Shown: positions 56,201 to 64,000 of the stretch, piece by piece
How the letters are laid out: each line of letters begins with the position of its first letter
How positions within the stretch are numbered: position 1 is the stretch's first letter
Origin: Tetragonia tetragonoides
Lineage: Eukaryota > Streptophyta > Magnoliopsida > Caryophyllales > Aizoaceae
Direction: 5' to 3'
Length of the DNA: 64,000 nt
NCBI GenBank assembly: GCA_038025085.1
Contig: CM076139.1
Span: 44,930,807 to 44,994,806, forward strand
Notes under the pieces: generated by a model
The model's database searches: none
Seen by the model: the letters and a program-made list of their open reading frames with translations, nothing else
Told to the model about the DNA's origin: nothing
Translations under genes and position numbers: made by a program

Positions 56201-56611
56201 GCAAGGAAACCCAGATACTACCACAAGTACCACATTTCCTCTTTCCGCAGCCTAGACGAGGATGATCGTCCCATTGATGTAGAGACATGCTCCAGATGCA
56301 GGGATATCAAGTTGGTATTTGACTGCCCTAGGGACACATGCAGGGGTAGAGATAAAGAGGAGACCCAGTGCCGGGGCTGCTCTCACTGCATTCCAAGGTG
56401 CGAAGGCTGTGGCAGATGCATAGTAGAAGAAGATGAACAAGGAGAAACCGTCTGTAACGACACTCTCTGCCTGGACTGCTGGCTCCGGCTTCCAAAATGT
56501 AATCTCTGCAACAAACCATTCTGTCCTAAAGATGCTGACAAGCAACTCAACCCCCCAGCTTTGGGAGGATTTGTATGTGATGTTTGTCAGACACCGTCAA
56601 TCTACTACTAG
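50290..56611 (+). CDS. SKIP28: F-box protein with Cys-rich C-terminus, SKIP28/SKIP14-like
   Basis: This is probably the substrate receptor of an SCF ubiquitin ligase. Exon 1 is 50290-50595 and exon 2 is 56033-56611, joined in phase 0, giving 294 aa. The F-box is at about residues 8-48 (LALFLVLSYLPLYQLL, FSQVCKSFRDAI). An LRR-like stretch (LALLNCIKITDDGLLRVV) runs across the junction into LYIPACTGLTPEGLLRAV. The C-terminus (about 200-294) is Cys-rich, probably zinc-binding (CSRCRDIKLVFDCP, CRGCSHCIPRCEGCGRC, CLDCWLRLPKCNLCNKPFC), as in plant SKIP14/SKIP28 proteins. Donor AAG|GTACTC and acceptor CCACAG fit. The 5.4 kb intron holds a Stowaway element right at the donor, a Tourist MITE, a duplicated segment, old repeats and a tRNA-like sequence. 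Its 3' end faces the glucanase gene 307 bases away. Confidence 0.85.
50599..50818. mobile_element. Stowaway-like MITE abutting the F-box splice donor
   Basis: The left end CTCCCTCTGTTTTATGAAAA and the complement of the right end, CTTAATCTGTTTTATCAAAA, are inverted repeats of about 28 bases with TA on both sides. The left TA is part of the donor G|GTA, so the element starts three bases inside the intron. Confidence 0.8.
51747..51839. repeat. Tandem duplication, period 48
   Basis: A 45-base segment beginning ATTTCATTCATAGGCATC occurs at 51747-51791 and again, identical, at 51795-51839. It lies in the F-box intron. The identity points to a recent duplication. Confidence 0.85.
51942..52112. mobile_element. 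Tourist-like MITE with CGGAA repeats, copy 2 (inverted)
   Basis: The ends GGCCCTGTTCTTTTCG and, as the complement of the right, GGCCTTGTTCTCTTC are flanked by TTA on both sides. The interior is TTCCGTTCCG-rich and matches 19018-19214 in the opposite orientation. Confidence 0.85.
54235..54392. mobile_element. GTGAGACGGGGTCAC-family repeat, copy 2
   Basis: It shares ACACAAAAACTT, TATAAGACGA, GTAACTTTTGGTGAGACGGG, AGTGACCCC and TTGGTCTCA in the same order with 20975-21112, with a longer middle. It lies in the F-box intron, inside a degenerate region (53820-54500) of GCTCG/CTCGG words that may be an old relative of the 48821 element. Confidence 0.65.
55678..55750 (+). other. tRNA-like sequence, probably a SINE head or tRNA pseudogene
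   Basis: TAGTTGAGTGGTAGAGAC resembles tRNA box A, and GGGTTCGAATCTTGCC about 40 bases later is a near-perfect box B. I could not fold a sound acceptor stem, so a functional tRNA is unlikely. It lies in the F-box intron. Confidence 0.45.
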
Positions 56612-56918
56612 AGGGGAAGTCACACATTTATCGGACAAATTTGGATAAATAAATATTTCAGCTAAGTTCAGGTCAGATTGGTGGCCGGTTACATCAGGGA
56701 TCCCAAATAATGTTCTTTTGTTTGATACACTAATTTCAATTGATCATCCACCTTCGGACCTATCTACCTACTATATGTTGTCAAAAACCTTTGCTGCCTC
56801 TTGACCCTTTCTCCACCACAAACAAAAATGGGTCTGCTGCAACTTCCTGAACAGGATCAAAGATACCACTTAAAATGAATCCGATAGGGCTATGCATGAT
56901 GGATATCTCTTTGTCACG
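56612..56918. other. Shared 3' region of convergent F-box and glucanase genes
   Basis: The two stop codons face each other 307 bases apart. Both 3' UTRs and poly(A) sites must lie here, and transcripts may overlap. No other feature is seen. Confidence 0.55.
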
Positions 56919-59900
56919 TCACAAGAACAATGCAAACCAAAGAAGTAGACTGATGAATAAAGAGCTTATCCAAGCATAACCACCACCATAGTGACTTGGT
57001 GGACTGCTGTAGCTTGTGGAATTTTCAGATGGAGCAAGGGTTGTGCTATTCACAAAGGTTCCATTCCTTCCACCACTACAAACAAAATAGATTATAAGCA
57101 ACTGATGTACTATAGGGCATGTCAGTACTTTACTAAAAGTGCTTCACTGATGCTTAAAGAGAGAGAACAACAGATACAACATTCAGTGATCAACAATTTA
57201 AGGGTAAACATAAATTTTGTGCAAGAAATTAACAAATGGGAAAATATCAATCCATACCTGCCTGAAAATATACAAGACCCATGACCTAAAGAAGTGAAAG
57301 TAAGTTTAGTCAATCAGTATACCATGAAATAAACAAGGACAATTTAGCTAGTGAATCATTCATAAAAAAAAAAAGCACAGAAGTATCAATTTCAATCGAA
57401 AAGTTATTCAGGAAACAATACCATCTACGAAACTTAAGGTATTAGCAGTATTATGAGTTATGATGCTTACTTGGATCAGTAGTACTGACAGTAGCCACTC
57501 CATTGAAGTAACAAGTGCCAGGAGCCATGCCCATTTTATGATAATATGTGTCAAAAGCATAATTTGCATGAGCAACCACATTGTCTGGTTCATTACATGG
57601 CTCATCCTGCAACAATGGAGAGCAGTCTACCTTTCCTGGCCCACAGGCCCAATCCAATGCTGCCTGAAGCATCTTTGGGTCTGCACCCTCCTTGGAAATA
57701 CAGTATGTTTGGTTTGTGGTGTCATTTGCTAATACTGTCCCAGAACCTGTTAGATGCAGAATATAGACTGATACCCCATCGGCATCAAAAAGCCCCCAGT
57801 TTTTCTCCGAGGTTGAACCAGATCTTAAATCCTCGTTGTACAATTCATAAATGTACGTACTAACTGCAATTCCAGGATGTTTTGGGGTCCCCGTGTTGTT
57901 ATGGACGTGCCTAATGAGATTACTATTATAGGTATTAGCATTTTCAACGGTGGCATCTGGCTCAGATGAGTCACCTTTGGAAGGCCAGCCTGATTCCGTT
58001 ACAACAAGAGGAAGATTGGTGACATTCAGGTAGGACATGGCAAAATAAGCTGCATCAACAACAGCGTCAAAAACATTGGTGTAATGCAAGAGAGTGTTTG
58101 AATCCACAGCTTCTTTGTTTGGAGGAAGAGGACGGAAAAGTGCGTAGTCTAAGGGGATGACACCGTTTGACTGCATGTAATCATAGTAGGGATACACATT
58201 AAGCATCAGGTGTGAACCTGTAGACTGCAGGAATTTGAGCAAAGGTATCATGACTGGATCCCACGTACGGTTGAAGAAAGCTTGGGAAGGTGGAAAAGAG
58301 TCTAGTATAATAGAAGAGGAATGTGGTGTGGACACTTTGATCCGAGAATCGAGATTTGAAGCAACAAGGGCCGAGTGAATGTATTTCATGGCACTGACCA
58401 AGATTGGAGAAGCATTTGGAAGGGCTGTAAGGACTTCAGACCCTACAGCAATGGTCGTGATGTTGGTAGCAGGCACATGGGCCATAATAGTCCGGGTAAC
58501 CCAATTGGCTGCAGTGGCATTTGATTGACCAATTCCGAGGAGCTGCTCATTCGGAACAGAGACAATGACTTCAATTCCTGTGTGTGCAAGAGCAAGGAGC
58601 ATAGCCCTGTCAGCATCAAAGAGCCTTATATGTCGGATATTTTGGGCTTTGAGAAGTGCAACCACATGAGTTGGACTAGGCATATCAGAAAGCTCCGTTC
58701 CTATGTTCACACCTATAAAGGCCTCTGCATAAATAATGAACGATGCATTGTTTAGACAAATAGGTTCAAGGAATATTATTCACGAGACACAAGTACATTT
58801 CACCAAACTAACATAAAGCTTAATGAAAATGAAAATAGAACACAAGTAGGTACGTGTATTGTTCCTTAATTCAAAGTTTCAGACCATAATAGCGATAACA
58901 TTTCATGCTACTTAAATAACTCTGTCTGTTTACATGCTGCATTTTTGTGGCATAGATTATTGCAATTCCATTTGCATAATCTCTGATTGAGCAACTAGTC
59001 CTGCAATGACATTTTTAATTGGTAAGTTACTCTTGGGTGTTTCCCATCACCATGTGTATGAGTTGTAAAGAGAAATTGTCAAAGACATCCTACTATGGAC
59101 TATAATTTTGCACAAGTCATCTCTAGGTGCACAAATCAAGTTTTATAATCATTGTGGTTCAATAACCATACCGAGGGTCTCCTTGAGAATTCCGTAAGTC
59201 TGTCACTAGTCCTAGGCTACTCTAAGATTATAGGGTTTGGAATGAAACCTCACTTTTTGTTAGGACTCAACTCCTTCCTTCACTTCTGATTCTTTCTACT
59301 AACCATGCTTTGAAAAAAATGGCAAACAACTAAATAAATACTTCAAAATAAATAAATAAACTGCACAAATATATATAACATGAAAAGAAAATCAAACACA
59401 TTGCATAATTGACACTTCATATGACAGAATTTCAACAATTAGATCTAAGGTGGGTGAGTTTGAGTAATTATAGTATATCTGTGCAGTGTGAAGCATCTAG
59501 ATTTTTGAAGTTGATATTACAATAGAAACAAAGTTGTTATGCTAACTTATTGTTAACTCCTTGAAAAGACAAGAGAAACTATCTTTTATACAATCAAACT
59601 CCTTTAGTTCAAAGTTGTGATATATATTATGAAGTTCAGAAGAAGAAGACCCTTCAAACTAATCCTAACAAAGAAAGTAGAATGAGAAATTCCTGCGAGT
59701 TAGAAATTGAGAAAACAATAAAGAAGATGAAGAACGAGAACACAACGCAAAAACAATATCCCGTTGATATTAGTGTTTAGCCTTATTATTAATGGATTCT
59801 TTATTCTAGTTTGCATGTTTTAAGTATCCTAATATCCTATTATGCATCCTATCCTCAATTTATTAAATGGTGTTGCATTCTTGAAGTATCCTATTATGAA

Positions 59901-61241
59901 TTTATTAAATGGTGTTGAGTCTATTAACATTCATTTTCATAGGTACAACGTGTGTCTAGTAAAGTGGGCTACTAGAGATCAAATGAATTGATACTCACCT
60001 CAACCACATTAATAGTGGACTATCATTCCTCTGGCACCCTGTAACAGCCCTCAGGGCCACTGGAGGTTTTCCTGGTCGTTAACTTCAGGGCCCATGGAAT
60101 TAGTCAAGCAAAGCTTGGACACCCATGTTATCTAAGAGAAATCATTTTATCTGTCACCCTTGTATAAGATGGAAATACAAATACACAACTTAAGGTGGAG
60201 TTCTAGAGGTTTCAAGAGGTGCCCTCCCGAAAATGAGGGATTCAGATATTATTTCTTTTGTAAGGGTTCTATTATTCAATGCTCCATCTTTTTTTTCTCT
60301 TTTTTTTTGGTAAAATGTGAGCGTATATTGCATTACCAACATGTGAAATGAAGTTCGTACATCAATCAACTCCTAATTTTTATAAAAAAGACAATAAATG
60401 ATGGCTGGAAACCAATGCAGTCAATAGATCCAGTCATCAATCGATTGCACAATGCTGAATGCTGGCGAGAAGCGTATTAGACTTTCCTTAGTTATTGACT
60501 TAATGTATGGTAACCATTAAACATATCAAACTACAGCGGAGAATGATACATCCACCCACTGGGTTCACAACCCACCTACCTTTTGTATCTATCTCTCTCC
60601 TCTATTTTCAGATTCTCTCAGCAGCAATCCAATTAATGCCAATTTCTACTCTCAACCATACATTTGACAAAATATGCTGCTTAGATCAGTTCTTATGTTC
60701 CAATTATTTTTATTTTTTTTTTCTTCGGTGAGATTCTTGAGTTCTAAGATTTAAAGTTAGTTTGTTTTCATTCCCACCTCACACTCTGACAAAGAAAATT
60801 TAAAATAAAATTCTATCTCATACAAATCTCCCTGGGAGAAGATGTATAATGACTAGACAAAATGCATAAAATAGGAAGGCTAAAGGAAATCAGGGCAGAA
60901 ATAACAAACAATTGAGTGACAAAATTTGACAACAGTAACAGGTACACTGACAAGTTACCAATAGAAATGGAAAGGCAGCAAATGAATAGATTAAGTGGTA
61001 AAATTATAGAGTATATCACACAATGAGCAACGAATTGGGAGAAAGTTTCAGTTCAAGTAGGCAAAAAGGAACATAAAGAAGCAATAGAATCGAAACATCA
61101 ATGGAAACTTTCAAACACAGATTTTTGTCATAAGTAAATTATTAGGAAGATTTCAAACTCACTTTGGTCAGCATAAACAGAAGACAGAGCGGCAAGGTGT
61201 AAGAAAGCAAGTAAGGCCATTGTTTTGTCTCCCCAACTCAT
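56919..61241 (-). CDS. GPI-anchored glucan endo-1,3-beta-glucosidase, GH17 with X8 domain
   Basis: This secreted enzyme hydrolyses callose at the cell surface. Exons are 61241-61163, 58724-57471, 57285-57258 and 57075-56919. Phases agree and give 505 aa, usual for this subfamily. Residues 1-23 form a signal peptide (MALLAFLHLAALSSVYA). GH17 follows with GVNIGTELSDMPSP, RHIRLFDADRAMLLALAHTG, the acid/base Glu in TTIAVGSEVL (about 123), LMLNVYPYYDYM, and the nucleophile Glu in LVVTESGWPSKG (about 270). The X8/CBM43 callose-binding domain runs from about 368 to 455 (YCISKEGADPKML, WACGPGKVDCSPL, CYFNG). The Ser/Thr-rich linker and final hydrophobic helix (WISSLFISLLLWFALFL) indicate a GPI-anchor signal. 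Intron 1 is 2.4 kb with no clear transposon. A (GA)17 run lies about 100 bases upstream of the ATG. Confidence 0.95.
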
Positions 61242-61334
61242 GCCTTGAATTTTCAAAGCTTGAAAAATCATTTATTGAGGAATCTGAAGAAGAAACAGAA
61301 AAAGGAAATCTGAACAAGGAAAGTGGAAACTTAG

Positions 61335-61340
<6 letters not shown>

Positions 61341-61374
<34 letters not shown>
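61341..61374. repeat. (GA)17 microsatellite in the glucanase 5' region
   Basis: Thirty-four bases of perfect GA repeat, read as CT on the gene's strand, lie 100-133 bases upstream of the start codon. CT runs in leaders and core promoters are common in plants. A second short run, GGAGA repeated, is at 61469-61491. Confidence 0.9.
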
Positions 61375-61380
<6 letters not shown>

Positions 61381-61639
61381 GTCTTTAGAGAGGGAAAGAA
61401 CAGAGATAGAGTGAGGCGTATTTTAAAGGTTAAATGGCAAGGTGATTATTAAAAAACATTTCCTGAGTCAGGAGAGGAGAGGAGAGGAGAGGTCAGGTCA
61501 GGTCAATCTTTTGGAACCTTTCGGTCAGAATTTGGGCGGTCGAGATTATGGGTATTAAAAAAGATTAAAGGCCAAGAGGTGAGGTAAAGATTGAAAGCGT
61601 GTTCATTGGAAATTTGGAATACGGTAAGTGTTAAGTTTC

Positions 61640-62137
61640 GCCCTTCACATCTTATAATTTATAGTTTTTTTTTAACTTTTCTTGTAATATGTTTCTATGG
61701 ACGCTTCTTGCATATTGACTCTTGAACATGTCTTTACGCTATCTAGTTCTTTTCTAATATGTCTCTAAGGCGCTTCCTGCGTGCTGACCCTTGGACATGT
61801 CCTTAAGCTTTCTAGTTCTTTACTTTTAGGAGTAGATGTTGAGTATGAAAGTTATGCACTCTTGATGTGTACTCCTGTCAGAATAAATAAAGGTCTAAAG
61901 ACTTTTTATGGAGGAAGTAGTCCTCCATATCGATGTATTGATGTCAATACTTGTTGTTATTAAACTGTATTGATTGCTTTCATCATCCAACCCCTCTCAC
62001 AACCTCCCGTCCCTCCCTCTCTCTCTCTTGTGTCCATGGACACCTCAAAGACGTTTTTTGTGTACAGCTGACCCTCTTGCCGCTAGGAGACAAGAGCGCT
62101 CCGCACGTCCCGCGACTTGAAAAGGCGATCCGTGACA
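61640..62137 (+). repeat. 5' LTR (at least its 3' part) of a second Ty3/gypsy element
   Basis: The right boundary is fixed by CGTGACA followed by the primer-binding site. The left boundary is unresolved; TGTTAAGTTTCG near 61629 is one candidate. Inside, a unit of about 71 bases containing CTAATATGT and CTATCTAGTTCTTT occurs twice in tandem (about 61680-61750 and 61755-61822). Confidence 0.55.
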
Positions 62138-62139
62138 GT

Positions 62140-62151
62140 TGGTATCAGAGC
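62140..62151 (+). promoter_or_regulatory. Primer-binding site for initiator tRNA-Met
   Basis: TGGTATCAGAGC lies three bases after the LTR end. It is the same primer type as in the chromovirus at 26648. Confidence 0.9.
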
Positions 62152-62180
62152 TCAGCTAGAAAAGCACGCTCAGTGAAAGG

Positions 62181-64000
62181 TTGCTCGACATCGAATCCAA
62201 AACCATGGTGAACATGGAAGAGCTTAAGAAAATTGTGATCGGGCAAGATGCCCGGATCGATGCATTGGAGGCCCAAATGCATGAGACGTCCTCCGCGAGC
62301 TTACGGAAGGAACTTGACTACATCCACAATCAAATTCAATCCTTGCGGGATCAGTGTACTACGATCACTAAAGCCGTTGCTAACAGTAATGGTGGATCAG
62401 GGTCGAGACGGGTGAAGCCCCCTCAACCCCGAACATACGGTGGAGCTAGAGACTCCAAGGAAGTAGACAACTTTGTCTTCGACCTAGAATAATACTTCCG
62501 ATTCAATGGACTGGAAGAAGACCAGAAGGTCGACACCGAGGTCATGTATCTTGTGGATGACGCGAAGTTGTGGTGGCGTACGAAGTATGCCGAGATGGAA
62601 GCCAGAACTCTGACAAATAGAGACATGGGAAGCTTTTAAGAAGGAACTCAACTACCAGTTCTATCGGAGAATACTGAGTTTATTGCCCGAAGGAAGTTAA
62701 AGAGCATCAAGCATACTGAGAGCATCCGAGTCTATGTGAAGGAGTACTCGGCGTGCATGCTTGAAATCAAGGGCATGAGCAACAGGTATCGGATGTTCAA
62801 CTTCATCGATGGGCTGAAAGAGTGGACTCAACGTGAGTTGAACAGACATAAGCTGGATAACTTGTCGGTTGCTATAAGCGTGGCCGAACGGCTCTTTGAC
62901 AACCAAATAGGAAAAGAGATCCCACCAAAGAAAGGGCTAACAGGGCCAAGTTCAATTTTGAACCGAACAGCGTCAACTGGCTCCCAAACAGGCTCGAACA
63001 ACGCTCAAAACTACAGCAGGAGTAACTACAGTGGTGGAAATAGTAGATATGGGAACGTTGGAGGTGGATCTCCTAGACCGGCACCCTACCGGCCCCTGAG
63101 TCCAACCTCATCATTCAATCAGACAGAAACGTCCACGGCAAGATGGTAGTCGAAGTTGAGTTGCTATAACTGCAAAGGGCCACACAAACACACTGAGTGC
63201 CCTCATCGAGACTTGAGTGCCCTCCAGCAGAATCTATCTACGATGTTTGTGGAGTCTGATGGCACCAATGAAGGAGAGACAAGCATAAACAACGAGATGG
63301 ATGAGGATGAGATATCACACATGGGAGTTGTTCATCTATTGGGCACCCTTAGGGGTGACGAGACCTCCTCAAAACCAAGTCGACCAAGCTCATATACGTC
63401 GACATGGTGATCAATGGACGTATCACTCGAGCAATGGTTGATATCGGTGCCACACATGACTTTGTGGCCGGCACGAAGCAGAAAGATTGGGATTGAAGCA
63501 GGTTCGCGTAGGCGGCAGCATGAAGGTCGTGAACTCGGCAGCAAGACCTATTCATGGGATTTCCAAGGGAGTCGTTACTCTGATAGGGGAGTGGAGCGGT
63601 CGGTTGGACCATAATGTGACTCCACTAGATGATTTTAAGATGGTACTGAGGATGAACTTCCTCTGCACTTCGAAAGAGGCACCCATGCCACATTTGAGTT
63701 CTTTGTTGTTGATGGGTGACAGCTGACAACCCATGTCTTGTGAAAACGTCGAATGCGAAGGTTGAGGGTAGAAAGGGACAGATGCTCTCGGCAATGCAGT
63801 TTGAGAAGGGACTTTGAAGATGTGAACCGTCGTTCCTGGCCACTTTGTCGATGAAGGAAAATTGTAGGGATGAGAACACCCCTCCGGAGGTAGTGAGACT
63901 GCTTGAGGGATTAAAGGACATCTTGCCCGATGACCTACCCCAAGTCCTCCCCCCTCGTCGATCCGTCGATCATCAGATCGAGTTGATCCCAGGAGTTGTG
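62181..64000 (+). pseudogene. Degraded gag-pol of a second Ty3/gypsy element, cut by window end
   Basis: Gag starts near 62205 (MVNMEELKKIVIGQDARIDA) with a coiled coil. It is stopped by TAA at 62490-62492 where homologues continue YFRFNGL, and continues through LWWRTKY, GLKEWTQRELNRHKL and a zinc knuckle (CYNCKGPHKHTEC at 63161-63199). Protease is recognisable from MVDIGATHDFVAGTK, where the expected DSGAT reads DIGAT. The RT lead-in LPPRRSVDHQIELIPG is at the right edge. Several stops and frameshifts make it non-functional. The VDHQIEL motif suggests a chromovirus of the Galadriel or a neighbouring lineage, not the Tekay type found at 24-33 kb. Confidence 0.85.

Noticed and set aside
57460..57863. 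Plus-strand frames over the glucanase X8 region
   Set aside because: Antisense shadows of the well-supported minus-strand exon.
1..64000. CRISPR arrays, bacterial operons or organelle insertions
   Set aside because: No regularly spaced direct repeats with unique spacers, no Shine-Dalgarno-linked gene strings, and no organelle gene sequence was recognised. The window is ordinary plant nuclear DNA.

Overview
The window is nuclear DNA of a flowering plant, almost certainly a core eudicot. It is AT-rich, its genes are split by GT-AG introns, and its proteins belong to plant families (LOB-domain, DUF569, GPI-anchored GH17 glucanase with X8, long-form tRNase Z, F-box). About half of the sequence can be assigned to transposable elements. 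A short repeat with a GTGAGACGGGGTCAC core resembles repeats I associate with Amaranthaceae/Caryophyllales; that placement is an inference only.

Four genes look complete. A LOB-domain gene close to LBD27 lies on + (19793-22934, 2 exons). An ELAC2-type long tRNase Z lies on - (47967-39021, 12 exons whose phases all agree, 954 aa). An F-box gene of the SKIP28/SKIP14 type lies on + (50290-56611, 2 exons with a 5.4 kb transposon-filled intron). A GPI-anchored beta-1,3-glucanase lies on - (61241-56919, 4 exons, 505 aa). The last two genes converge tail to tail.

The first 11 kb is gene decay. It holds a nuclear poly(A) polymerase fragment without its catalytic half and with two in-frame stops (4133-1787, -), a MAPKKK-type kinase with an internal deletion and frameshift (6110-5165, -), a frameshifted coiled-coil gene (8940-8250, -) and the N-terminal half of a DUF569 gene (10883-10545, -). 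A collapsed mosaic copy of sequence from 4.3-5.5 kb sits at 396-655.

Mobile DNA fills most of the rest. It includes a CACTA element (11955-15508) carrying a nested hAT-like element, and a Ty3/gypsy Tekay/Del-type chromovirus (23944-about 33560) with a 2.7 kb 5' LTR. That chromovirus has a broken gag-pol and a deleted reverse-transcriptase core, but an intact 244-codon ORF upstream of gag. There is also a Copia-type solo LTR (34089-35289), and a long-TIR MULE-like element (35856-38274) holding both a hAT-like element and a retroposon. LINE fragments, Tourist, Stowaway and Emigrant-like MITEs, and a second degraded Ty3/gypsy element that runs off the right edge (about 61.6-64.0 kb) complete the set. 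Four hAT-like elements share TAGRGGTG termini and 8 bp target duplications, yet each carries its own composition-biased subterminal word (AACCG, GGGTC, GGCTCG and others). No CRISPR array, rRNA gene or confident functional tRNA gene was seen.
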